Assembly (NCBI GenBank): GCA_000818945.1
Contig: KN805419.1
Location: 208,964 to 272,963, forward strand
DNA: 64,000 nt
Direction of reading: 5' to 3'
Source of the DNA: Schizochytrium sp. CCTCC M209059
Lineage: Eukaryota > Sar > Bigyra > Thraustochytrida > Thraustochytriidae
Numbering within the stretch: the first letter of the stretch is position 1; each line of letters opens with the position of its first letter. The notes under the pieces were generated by a model. The model was not told the DNA's origin. It searched no databases and saw only the letters and a program-made list of their open reading frames with translations. A program made the position numbers and the translations under genes. Of the stretch, positions 31,701 to 41,916 are shown one piece after another.

Positions 31701-31910
31701 GGTGCTTGGACTCGGGCTCGCGGAGACTTGCTCGTCCTCCTCGTCCTCCTCGTCCTCCTCTTCCTCTCCGTCGTCGTCCTCGCTGGTGAGCGAGAGCGGG
31801 CCTGCGCTGTAGGCCGCGTCCGAGCCCGCGCGCGTCCGTCGTAGCATGGTTGCTCGCTTTCGTTTGTGCTCGCAAGCTGGGCTCGAGCCTCGCTCGCCAT
31901 GACGGGACAT
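25791..31910 (-). CDS. Giant multi-EF-hand protein with MABP-like domain and RanBP2-type zinc finger
   Basis: Single frame of 2039 residues. An acidic/Ser-rich N-terminus (about 40-95) is followed by about 17 EF-hand units; the clearest loops are DTDHNGQVSYDE (near 183), DVNRDGRIDREE (near 615), DQDGDGAVDLEE (near 920), DHDGDGKVSATV, DHDQSGRIDVSE, DAHGDGQLSRRE and DTNGSGAVDYFE in the C-terminal third, with others degenerate. Between the first group and the rest, residues about 365-527 resemble the MABP beta-prism (VTDITLS, LALGYQCVEPYS, LWVRR, DLNAGNRGAQVFLWYL), a fold found in MVB12/ESCRT and DENN proteins that contacts membranes. A RanBP2-type zinc finger WDCPVCFYKQ...CEMC lies near residues 1903-1925, and the tail is Ser/Pro/Arg-rich. 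The layout suggests a calcium-responsive scaffold; partners are unknown. No signal peptide or membrane span is seen. Confidence 0.85.
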   Translation of the reverse strand: MSRHGERGSSPACEHKRKRATMLRRTRAGSDAAYSAGPLSLTSEDDDGEEEEDEEDEEDEQVSASPSPSTEDDGSSSSDDEASTPLSSPNSEASSQSVVSHAVQNHQTPSEALATEVCKTLREQAHTGSDVMRLIKVRFESLDKARKGFINAEEFRQLLVAVLGGRDVASEDAATLLKRMHADTDHNGQVSYDEFVSFVSLDRATIAATARKLRTALLKRLRDDCNGSAVNLFARYCNAKHNAIYPQDFKALVQQVKVGAEVMTDGERQGLMGFLDNHGKGFIDISDFQLFLEPPANRKTQRPQTHKAKIPTRNKNNISNGSAKGEDNAQETSDEDDGDDDNKHSQIEEESKADDRQIDNEKNDAVVVDLRLAILGSSKKRKDQEEALFSQGFTRLVSSLNGGGRGHRLHLFVRRANTSAFADEEAFMRARVTDITLSRSNKDATLLALGYQCVEPYSTSQGAWFARRQYLWVRRNAKDTNPILDLAVTAGRKRDLSSQLWTPPCRGFKRVDGDLNAGNRGAQVFLWYLKDHFQQDEGPYAQLARIIRSKLRRLAADNAIDVEALWDRYDRRDRGWLPRKHFYRLIARDLKLGLEARDIEQVVDLLDVNRDGRIDREEFVDFIAFNPAQVQRILRTVATAQRKRDIDSRTALRRWLATSIAKDVAAPQRNARRRSATSSSSASAMSSISPKDLARALKRVGVRLSAEDFKTLMGRFDKHGVGLVDAKDFTDALWRTIRTLRDASNASDDEGLASPSDPAAKTFVNVEVAARKLRAFARSLAGPDLDMGKACDALLGGRDKDRLSRDRVRQVLSKEFKLSLSDKEIAMLLLRTGTSRTKLIDFCTSSTYLDAVLNRIVDAALKVETRRFFRQLDAEGNGRLSRANFAAGLKALEVDGQRIQLSAKEVNQIVQRFDQDGDGAVDLEEFLHFIESADRARRAARDALLDEEERKLDDARVLYVFSALRKLHLVNHHSVDQLFAKFCTDQEQEESHTRGSGSPLARGFALDGLETGLRRLGLVPQEVQLSAAQFQQIFRRMDIANAGLVRKRHFARFLARGVPGAARTALVSPQLRVPHRLRATLVAQGRALQQAMHELDARGTGLVIESAFVQAVRRIGVSSREARGLARAFVSETTRDAIDYEALLAWVDHARRQGVRRAGSGDDSDGRFGDFSPSQSPRSDRRRGRQSRRRRRRIQSDDEDDIEDATGSFFGSDSDGMDDQDLPAAVPGIRREYRAPARLMRALHEYCNADGPLSRADVNEMLQDAGLPTLSRRDWNDMAVRTSKELCNLVFPAGHGASPRGRRRPTDETDENDFDNPETAAEADLARDYVARCVKEAVLRGKFAWETAARRYDQDGSGCIRLRDLGRVLRACDCSLPPAKLRAVAHTMAALRDGGQRINYEHFFAHLLQPRDTQHAGAMSASEFEAGVDGRDGTRMPTYEEVETKIRNAVRAEGFADGHDLDDELARLDHDGDGKVSATVLARALPRLLGGLELTPGELQTVIEHFDHDQSGRIDVSELVVLVELKDVDVDELVVRVKEELREQARMGTRLEESFAQADAHGDGQLSRREFRKCLDQLLPPGRRLSNREVRRLMDRFDPARNGRVDYQAFCELCAPSEIEMLALEAKVRDKVRGVASRSRGGPVDLKKAFALFDAGGHGKVSRRDFQQACDRLGLALSENELELLLQRFDTNGSGAVDYFEFSRFIEYDGTEIDDLEVRAGRHLDALQRDQVDPVAAFEVLEGRRRPVGALPRHAFYRGCRDLEMPFGDAEISALADLFADGSSVRYRDFCLSTLARAGARYQGRLAAIAGGAHGDPTAKRLDRDEVWNPQNVEAWLSTQATVQQQRKFKHLQRAMAQACGGDVIAPLRDNLENEETAGNARLRSVLKPASSFDPAPAAPKDRWDCPVCFYKQSRANRLTCEMCDSPCPTQEATAGGQWPYVKPIFDQAYRHVGATPAGVMMADPLPALELVPQNKHPRREPKWHIVSEVDSPGLVSSPRSASRASSPRSRVSSTSPTPSGRPSPRTPGSVSPRSSRYY

Positions 31911-34900
31911 GGTGCTTGTCCCTCACTTTTTCATTTTTTCGGCATCGTAACGGTCATCTCCCCGTGTTCCCTCCGGTGCTTGGGACTTGAAAGAAAAAAC
32001 TTTCCTTTAAAACTTATATTAAAAAAAAAAACGTTGGGAGCCCCTGTGCGGCGGTGCCGCGGCGGCGCGGCTTCAAGTTCTTGTTTCTTGTTCCAAGCAA
32101 TGTTCCCAAGCCATGAAAAGTTGTGAGGATAGCTTCGTTGTAACTTTTGTGCAAGAGGATGGATGAGAAAGAGGGCGATCGATAAGAATGAACAGGGAGG
32201 GGCCTTCGACTCTTCCCATGGCAAGCGAGCAACTTGAAGGATGGCAAGCGAGCGAGCCAACAAACGTGCCGCCGCTGCCGCGATCATCTCCTCTGCTTCC
32301 CTTTCCCCCCCGCTCCCGTTGAGGAAGCTAGCTAGCTAGCTACCTTCTGGTTCACGTCGCGCTCGCCACGCTGGCTTTCGATCTAGGCTAGGCCTAAGCG
32401 AAGAAGAAGAAGGTATGATATATACATACATTCTACCACGCGCAGAGAAGAAAGTATCCTCCCGAATCGTCCCGCTCTGGCTGCACGAGCGCCATGCTGT
32501 CACGACCATGGCCCAAACCGGGCGCGCAGCCTCAGGAGAGGGACGCCCGGCTGCGCAGCTCCGAGCACCCTGTCCCAAGCTTTTTGCGCTGCTCCAGCCC
32601 GCTCGAGGGCTCTTGGCGGCAAGGCACGGCACGGCCAGGCTGAGAGTCATTGTTTGGCATCATAATGGATGGCACGCTCGCATCATGATCGCTTGCTCGG
32701 TCCAGGCCCGAAGAGGAGGCATAAATGCGCTGCGCGTGCGCGTGATCCTTTTCGAATTCCGGGTCCCGAACAACTCGGGCCGCGCCGCCAGAGACTGAAT
32801 AACGCAAGACGCACTCGCTGCGCGGCGCTCGCACGACAGCCATGCGCGCGGCGCGGGCAGCGCGTCTGGGGGCCGCGGTCGTGACCGCCCTTCGCGCGAG
32901 CGGCGCCAAGCGCAGCTGGCTGCTGCAGCCCCCGGCATCATGCGCGCACGGTGCGAACGCGCGATCCCAGTCTCGCCATGATATACGTACGTACGTACGT
33001 ACAGCAGCAAAAAAGCACGCTGTAGCGAAGGCGACTGAGATGGAGACCTGGACGGCCAGATGCCAGATGCGACTGTGCAGGGCCCTCCCTGGCTGGCTGG
33101 GCGGGGGCGTCTCAGCGGTGGCGACGGGGCCAGCGCGGGCGGAGCGGCGGCACCGGGGAAAAGCGAGTGAGTGGGCGGAGGGCGGGCAGGATCTCGACCG
33201 GCTGCGGGCCAGATGGTAGCTGCGCGCTGTGGCGGAGAAGCGGGGACAGCCTGCGGGAGTCCACGCAGAGAGGTGCAGCGTGCTCCTCGGGTGGTCTCTC
33301 GCATTCATTCGGTAAATTAAAATCTTTCTTTGTCGCAATCGGGCCCCTTCATTGCTTCATTCATTGCTTCATTCATTGCTTCATTCATTGCTTCATTCAT
33401 TGCTTCATTCATTCACTGTAGCCTGAACACTGATCAAGAAAGCAAGCAAGAAAAGCATGCACGCGACAGCGAGCAGCGCAGCAGCAGTCAGATGATTGCA
33501 TGCGGCTTACGGGTATGTACCCTACACATGCATGCATACCGCCAAAATCCATTCAAGGCGTCAATCCAAAATCCACTCCAGACGCCATTTGAAGCCGTTG
33601 GCGAATGTTTGTGCAGTGCTGTTGTTCGCGGGGCAAACGACTCATGATTCACCTTTGCAGGCCAGAACCGCGACAGTTTCCTTCCTTCTCAATTCCGCCA
33701 AGAAGGCCGGTAAGAAGGCTTTTCTATACTCGAGTTGCGAAACATTAAGATCGAGGTATACGTCCTGCTTGAGGCAGGCGCTCCTTTGATTCCTCAGCCT
33801 TTTGTAAAGTCCTGCGTCTCCTTTGGCTTGGAATGCACCTCTTCGTTTCGTTGGCCTTTCACTAGAATAAGCTCAAGCTCGAGTTCACCTCCTTTTTGGT
33901 GGCCGCCTCGAGCAGTCTCTTCCTTTGCGACATTTATCTCTCTCGCGCTTGAAGGATAATGCGTATGATGATAGGGTTGGGAAGGAGTCTTGCTCTCGCT
34001 TTCGCTATTTTGCAATTGATAGTTGCTGTTGATCGAATGGGACAGGATGGGGCTGTCGCCACACATCGCCTGTGAGCTCATCGTCGCTCTCCTCATCGGA
34101 ATGCTCATCGGAATGCTCTTGCTCTTTGCTTCTCAGACACCTCTTCCCTCGATCGATCCGCCTCGCTCTCGTCGTACACGAGAGAAATCGGTACGCGAGG
34201 CCGGAGGAGAGGCCGTTCTCATCATCATCTTCTGCTCTTCTGCCTGCTGCTGCATCCTGCTCCTGCTTCTCGCCATGCTGTGGCACTTGAATCGAATCTC
34301 AGCGACCCCCGGGCAATCCATCCTGCCGGAGAATCTTGTGCTGCGGCAGCGGTGGCCTGGAAGGCCGGCAGAAGGAGCCTCGCTGGGCCGACCCGACCGA
34401 CAGGCCCGGGCGGGATGCACGACAGAGGCCGAGGGCGCGGAACTGCGAAGGCGCCGATGCTGCGAAGCGGCGCCAGGCCGCGGAGGCGGGCGGCGGGAGA
34501 GTCAGGCTGGAGAAAAGCGAGAGGAAGTTGCGCGGCGGCGGGAAGGAAGGAGGCTGCGCGGCGGCGGACGGAGCGGGCAGGGCGCATTTCGAGCGAACCG
34601 ACGAACTGCGATTTGGTTGGACGGTGCGTGGAAAAGGGATTTATTTGTGCGTGCGTGCGTCATGTGTGCATGCATTCATGCATTCATTCATTTTTTATAA
34701 AGATATCATCCGGGTTGGTGGGCTGCACATTCGATGCTGTTCGCTCGCTGATCCATTCGCTGTGTCGTGCGACTGCCTGACGGAAGGGAGGCGCGAGGTG
34801 AGACGAGCTGAGCAGAGGCGGGACTAGGACCTGCTCGCCTCGTCCTTCCGAGGCCTGTCTCTGCCAGGAACGAGCGGCCGAGATGCCTCCGGCGGTCGCG

Positions 34901-35392
34901 CAGGCGCGGTGGAGACGAGGCGAAGCGAAGCGCAAGTGGCAGTGGCCATGGTGACGGCCTGGGCAGGCAGGCGGGAGCGTAACTCCTGCCTGTGAGGCCG
35001 ACTGACTGAGCTAGCCAGCTTGGTGTTTGTTTGCCAGTGGCCGGTTGATTGATTCCCTGCGCGAGTTCGTTGGCAGCCAGATGCGGTGTCGCAAGGGAGA
35101 GGAAGGAGGGAGGGAGGGAAGGAGGAAGAAGAGCAGCAGCAGTGGCCAGCGCTGCGCGTGAGTGCGAGGCCCGAGCCGCCAAGCGCGAAGGAAATGGACG
35201 GTCGCCAGGGCCAGCTGGCCTCAGGCTGGCTCGAGAGGAGGAGCTCTTGAGCTTGAAAGGAATGTGAAAGAACGGAAAGTAAGAAGAAAAAGAAAGAAAA
35301 AGAAAGAAGAAAAAGAAAGAAAAAGAAAGAAAGAAAAAGAAAGAAAGAAAGTCCAACGGGCCTGGCGTCTCCCCCCCGCCACTCACTGCCAA
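31911..35392. other. Gene-poor region upstream of the EF-hand gene
   Basis: No complete gene is supported in 3.5 kb. It holds a CTAG repeat (32325-32343), a TAGGCTAGGCCTA motif (32384-32396), an ACGT run (32983-33002) that follows a possible presequence-encoding exon, and a 12-bp tandem repeat (33349-33412). Open frames at 34.0-34.7 kb on both strands are low-complexity and not convincing. Confidence 0.4.
33349..33412. repeat. 12-bp tandem repeat (unit TTCATTGCTTCA)
   Basis: About five consecutive near-identical 12-bp units, a higher-order form of the ATTC repeat seen elsewhere in the window. Confidence 0.85.
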
Positions 35393-35431
35393 NNNNNNNN
35401 NNNNNNNNNNNNNNNNNNNNNNNNNNNNNNN
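35393..35431. other. Assembly gap of 39 N
   Basis: Unresolved bases flanked by AAAGA-rich and GC-rich low-complexity sequence. Open frames crossing it are meaningless. Confidence 1.
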
Positions 35432-37121
<1,690 letters not shown>

Positions 37122-37474
37122 ATGGAGGCTCAAGGTACGTGCGAGATGGAGAATGGAATGGACGAGTGAACGAGGTCACCGGTCCTCGTGCCCTTTTCCC
37201 CCGCCTGCAGCGCGCGGGAGGCGGGCACGGAAGGCGAGAGGCGAGGCGAGGCGACGACGCGGGCGGAGAGACGAGCGCGCGCGGTTCTACGGCCAGTCTG
37301 CGAGCGGAGCGCGCGCCACGCCGTTCGCAGGCTCATGGCCCCTGGCCGTGGCCCAGACAAAGTTACCGCCCCTGCTTTTTGCGTTCCTGCTCCGCGAGGC
37401 TTCGTGGTGGACATCAAGCAAACAAGGCAAGATGAGAAGGAGAGAAGGAGGGGGCGGGGATTGCGTACATCGAG
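37122..37474 (+). CDS. Candidate split gene (incomplete model)
   Basis: An ATG at 37122 opens a 13-nt exon ending at a GTACGT donor (37135). An acceptor TTCGCAG at 37324-37330 resumes in matching phase and reads a hydrophobic stretch (SWPLAVAQTKLPPLLFAFLL) ending at possible donors GCAAGA or GTACGA (near 37475). The same donor hexamer and short first exon occur in two well-supported genes of this window. An AGAGC tract lies 119-156 bp upstream of the ATG. The 3' end cannot be fixed and the protein is not recognised, so this may be the first two exons of a small membrane protein or a coincidence. Confidence 0.25.
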
Positions 37475-38680
37475 GTACGATAAGCGGCGCGGGCCCGACC
37501 CGTGCAAGGGTCGGTCGCCATCTTGGGCACCTCCCTTTCTCTTTCTCGTGGTCGTTGTGTTTTATCAATCTGGCCAGGGTGTGTGCAGTGATGAGAGAGC
37601 GCGCGCGATGCTGGAGAGGAGGGACCTCCGCGCCACGCGAAGGGGAATGCGTGCGTGCTTGGCGGCGCGTACCGCAGCGCGGGGTAACTGCGCGAGACGC
37701 GCCATCGCCTCCGTAACAGCCAAGTCTCGAGTCGCTAAGGGGTGGGAGAAAAGACCGGTAGATGCATCATTCGGTTAGAGCCAGAGAAAGACGGTGGTTG
37801 GCGCGGTAGACAACAAATACTTGGCGCTCTCAAGCGGGCCGTCATCGTCGCAAAGCTAAGCTACGCCCATAAGCTGCAATGCGATGTGATGCAATGCGAT
37901 ACGCGCTGCCTGTCTGCCTGCCTGCCTGCCTGCCTGTTTGCGCTGGACGGAAAACGGCCCCGGCCCGGCGAATGTTTCTCCCTCCCTCCCTCCCTCTCTC
38001 TCCGCGCACGCTCGCACGCTCGCGGCCGTTTGGCCTGGTTCTGCGCCGCGCTGCGCCTCGGCGTTCCCTGCGCCGCGCTTCCCGGCGAAGGTCTGGGCGC
38101 CGCGCCTCAGCGCGTTGTCGCGGCGGGGCGCGGCGCGGCGTCCCGGCGGAGAGGCGAGGGTCGCGTGCCGGAGGGCGCCGCGGCCGCGCGAGCGCAGCCC
38201 GTGACAGCGTAATTCGGCCGCGGCGGGGCGCGCGCGAGGGGGGAAAGAGGGGCGCGCGTGAGCTCGACCCTGCGGAGTTCGCAGGTGGCGTCGCGCCGCC
38301 TCCGCAATGCGCTGCTCTGCTCTCCTTTCTTTTCCTTTTTTTTTCCCCTTTTCCCCGCTCTGACACGCTCGATCACGGTGGCGCTCCTTCCTGCTTTCCT
38401 TCCCTTCCCTTCCTTCCTTTCTTTCTTGCTTCCTTTCTTTCCCTGTGTCTCGCTCTCGCTCTCTGTTTCTCTCTTTGGGAAGGGAGGGAGAGCAAGCAGG
38501 AGCCGGCCGGCCGCTGGGAGAGGAGAGAAGAAGGGCGGCGAAAGGCGGCGGGAACGAGGAGGAAAAAGGAGAGGGAGGCGCAGCGCAGTCTCGAGCGAGC
38601 GAGAGGCAAAGCAGAATCAGAGAGTCGAGACCTCCACGAGTGAGTCGAGGCGAGCAGAGCAGAGCAGAGCAGAGCAGCGA

Positions 38681-38723
<43 letters not shown>

Positions 38724-38971
38724 GCCGCGAGCGAGAAGAGCTAGAGGTGTGCCGTCGCCAGCTAGCCGAGCCAGCTGGCCGACCGCCCTCACTCACATTT
38801 AAGTGCGAGCGAGGCGACGACGCCGAAGACGGAGGTTTGGTTGCCCTTTCCTTCGCCTTGGCCACACGAGAGAAAGCAGCGGAAGACTGACGTAGACGCG
38901 GACGCAACCAACCAACCAAACAACCAAACACAGCAAAGCAGGTCGAGACCAAAGAGGTCGAAGAAGAAAAG
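37475..38971. repeat. GC-rich spacer upstream of the cysteine synthase gene
   Basis: Holds CCTG (37914-37936), CCTCC (37978-37996), AGAGC (38648-38678) and GA (38690-38715) repeats. The last two lie 255-325 bp before the next start codon and may be in its promoter or 5' UTR. No gene recognised. Confidence 0.5.
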
Positions 38972-41302
38972 ATGAACTCGCAATATGGCGCGTCGCAGCA
39001 GACGGTGGTCCGCAAGCAGGCGAGCAAGATGGAGGCTGCCAAGGCCGTCCGCAACCGCAAGGTCGATCCCGAAGTCGAGACCATGCGCGGAGCCGCACCG
39101 GAAATGGACCTGCCCACCCAGCGCGCAAACGCCATCTTCAGCAGCCCCGAAACCGAGACGCCCGACGTGCGACTCCCCGCCGAGACGTACGGCGACTTTA
39201 TGGGCGAGACCCCGCTCGTGGAACTCACCCAGCTCGTGCGGTCCTTCAAAAACCCCAACGTGCGCGTTTTCGCCAAGGTCGAGTACTTTAACCCAAGTCT
39301 CTCCATCAAGGACCGCATCGTCATGAACATCTTCAACGAAGCAGAAGCCGACGGCCGATTAAAACCCGGCATGACCGTCGTCGCCGCCTCGAGCGGCAAC
39401 ACCGGCGCCTCGTGCGCCATGGTCTGCGCCATGCGCGGCTACCCGTGCATCATCACAACCTCGCCCAAGTGCAGCGCAGAAAAGATGAATGCCATCCGCG
39501 CTTACGGCGCCAAGCTCGTCGTCTCGCCCCCTGGCGCCAAGGAGGGCTCTCCGGACCACTACATGGAAATCGCGCGCCTCCTCGCCGAGGAAAACGCCGA
39601 AAAGTACTTTGACGTCAACCAATACGACACCCAGTCCAACCCGGCTGGACATTACAAGACGCTTGGCCCCGAACTCATTGAGCAGACCAGCAGCAGCATC
39701 ACCCACTTTGTCGCTGCCGGCAGCACCGGCGGCACCATCAGCGGCGTCGGGCGCTACCTCAAGGAGCACAAGCCCGACGTCAAGGTTGTCCTCGCCGACC
39801 CGGTGGGCTCCGTCTTCACAAACTACTTTCGCACCGGCAAGCTCGGCACGCCGGGCAAGTTCCTCGTCGAGGGCGTGGGCAAGGGCTCAATACCCGGCGC
39901 CATGGACATGGGCCTCATCGACGAGGTCTTTCCCGTCTCGGATGAGCAGGCCTTTAGCATGTGCCACGCGCTCGCCCGCACCGAGGGCATCTGCGCCGGC
40001 GGCTCGGCGGGTCTCAACGTCTTTGCCGCTCTCGAGCTCGCCGCAAATTGCGAGGACGACGCCGTCATTTGTACTGTCATGCCCGACTGTGGGCCCAAGA
40101 ACCTCAGCAAGGTCTACAACGAGGCCTGGCTCGAGGAAAACGGCCTCAAGTGCTCGCCCGACAAGGTTGCCGTGTGCCGCAACCCGGGCACGCCCCCCGT
40201 CTCTCCCGAGGCGCGCCTGCGTCTCGCCGACGAGGGCCTCCTCCCTGAGAACGCGAGCTCGTTCTCGGTGGCCAAGGCCACCCGCCAGATCGCAGGCTGC
40301 GATGCCTGCCTGTACAAGGACTTGGTCGGCTCCACGCCGCTCATTGACATCACCTCGGTCGCCGGCAAGCTCGGCCACCCGGACACCCGCATCTACGCCA
40401 AGGTGGAGTACTTTAACCCCTCCTTTAGCATCAAAGACCGTATGGTCGCCTACGTGCTCGACAAGGCCGAGCGTGAGGGCCGCCTCCGCCCCGGTATGAC
40501 CGTCGTCGCCGCCTCGAGCGGCAATACCGGCGCATCATGTGCCATGATGTGCGCCATGCGCGGCTACCCGTGCATCATCACCACGTCGCCCAAGTGCTCG
40601 CAGGAAAAAACCCAGAACATTCGCGCCTACGGCGCCGAGCTCCGCATCTCCCCCTCGGGCGTGGCCGAGAGCGACCCGCGCTCTTACATGAGCATGGCCG
40701 CCGCTCTTGCGCGCGACGAGCCGGAAAAGTACTACGACTTTGATCAGTACAACATCAAGGAGAACGCCGAGGCATACTACTTCGGTCTTGGTCCCGAAAT
40801 TTACGAGCAGACCAAGGGCCGCGTCACGGCCTTTGTCGCTGGTGGCAGCACTGGCGGCACCGTCTCTGGCACGGGCCGCTTCCTCAAGGAGCAGAATTCG
40901 GAGATCCGCGCCATTCTTGCCGATCCCAAGGGTTCTGTTTTTGCTGGCTTTTTCAAGACGGGCTCATGTCCCGCCCCGGAAAAGTTCCTCATTGAGGGTG
41001 TCGGCAAGCAAAATATCCCTGGCTCCTTTGACACCTCTGTTGTTGACGAAGTCATTACACGGACGGACCAGGAGGCTGTCGACATGTGCCACAAGCTCAG
41101 CCGCACTACGGGAGCATGTGGCGGCGGTTCCTCGGGCCTCAACGTGGCCGCTGCCGTTCACTTTGCCGAGGAGAGCGTAAATCCCGAGGTCATTGTTACC
41201 GTGCTCTGCGACCTTGGTGCAAAATATCTGTCCAAGATCTACAACCCGGAATGGCTCCAGGAGAATGGTCTCGTCGCACCGCCCACCCCGGACGTGGTCT
41301 AA
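38972..41302 (+). CDS. Tandem-duplicated cysteine synthase / cystathionine beta-synthase-like enzyme (two PLP domains)
   Basis: A single-exon 776-residue protein containing two complete fold-type II PLP-dependent domains (about 78-400 and 440-770) of the cysteine synthase/CBS family. Each has the Schiff-base lysine in S-I-K-D-R (Lys113 and Lys488), the substrate loop SSGNTGAS, the phosphate-binding loop GSTGGT and the C-terminal PLP-ring serine in GGSAG or GGSSG. The two halves are closely similar throughout, so this is an internal duplication. Members make cysteine from O-acetylserine and sulfide, or condense serine with homocysteine. No heme-binding N-terminus and no regulatory CBS pair (Bateman module) is present. 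The two active sites look intact, and whether they act on the same substrate cannot be read. No clear targeting peptide is visible. Confidence 0.9.
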   Translation: MNSQYGASQQTVVRKQASKMEAAKAVRNRKVDPEVETMRGAAPEMDLPTQRANAIFSSPETETPDVRLPAETYGDFMGETPLVELTQLVRSFKNPNVRVFAKVEYFNPSLSIKDRIVMNIFNEAEADGRLKPGMTVVAASSGNTGASCAMVCAMRGYPCIITTSPKCSAEKMNAIRAYGAKLVVSPPGAKEGSPDHYMEIARLLAEENAEKYFDVNQYDTQSNPAGHYKTLGPELIEQTSSSITHFVAAGSTGGTISGVGRYLKEHKPDVKVVLADPVGSVFTNYFRTGKLGTPGKFLVEGVGKGSIPGAMDMGLIDEVFPVSDEQAFSMCHALARTEGICAGGSAGLNVFAALELAANCEDDAVICTVMPDCGPKNLSKVYNEAWLEENGLKCSPDKVAVCRNPGTPPVSPEARLRLADEGLLPENASSFSVAKATRQIAGCDACLYKDLVGSTPLIDITSVAGKLGHPDTRIYAKVEYFNPSFSIKDRMVAYVLDKAEREGRLRPGMTVVAASSGNTGASCAMMCAMRGYPCIITTSPKCSQEKTQNIRAYGAELRISPSGVAESDPRSYMSMAAALARDEPEKYYDFDQYNIKENAEAYYFGLGPEIYEQTKGRVTAFVAGGSTGGTVSGTGRFLKEQNSEIRAILADPKGSVFAGFFKTGSCPAPEKFLIEGVGKQNIPGSFDTSVVDEVITRTDQEAVDMCHKLSRTTGACGGGSSGLNVAAAVHFAEESVNPEVIVTVLCDLGAKYLSKIYNPEWLQENGLVAPPTPDVV

Positions 41303-41916
41303 GACGACGATGACGACGACGACGACGGTGATGACGAGACATTGTCCCTTGTTTTGCCTTGCTGCTCTGCTCTTTCACCCCACCCATTTTCCCTCTCCTC
41401 CCCTTTCCTATCCGTCCATCCATCCATTAAAAACAAACGTAGGCTTAGCCCTCTGTCACTCGTAAAGCTTTTTTATATATGTCTCGTGCCACCTATGGTG
41501 GTGCGACGCTTTTGCGTTTCTTCTTTTTCTCTCTCTCACCTACACACACATACACTTTCTCTTTCTTTTCTGTTTTGCATGTGCGGGGCGCGTGAGACTG
41601 TGATGAGGGAGCGCAATTCTCAACTCAATATTCGGACACATATCCTCGCAGTGTATAGTGAGTGAGTGGTCTTGCCCGCTACTGATGAGCGCTACTCATC
41701 GAGCAGTTCTGCTAAACGATCCTAATTCGATGGGGGGGAACAAAGTGAAAAAAAGAAACGTAAATCTTTTTATGTTGTTGACAATTATCAGACGGAGTGG
41801 GTAGTAAAAGTACGGTCAAAGGCACCGGAGAGACGGAACGATCAAAAGAGGAGGAAGGAAAAGGCAATCCATACCATCAGCACCGGCACCAGTCAAAAGG
41901 GCTGCGGGCGCGACTC
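41303..41916. other. Convergent spacer
   Basis: 3' regions of the cysteine synthase and BTB-GTPase genes. A GAC-rich stretch lies immediately after the first stop codon. Nothing else recognised. Confidence 0.5.

Noticed and set aside
34005..34700. Overlapping frames on both strands, one hydrophobic and one acidic
   Set aside because: Low-complexity sequence read both ways; neither resembles a protein family and the region is repeat-rich.
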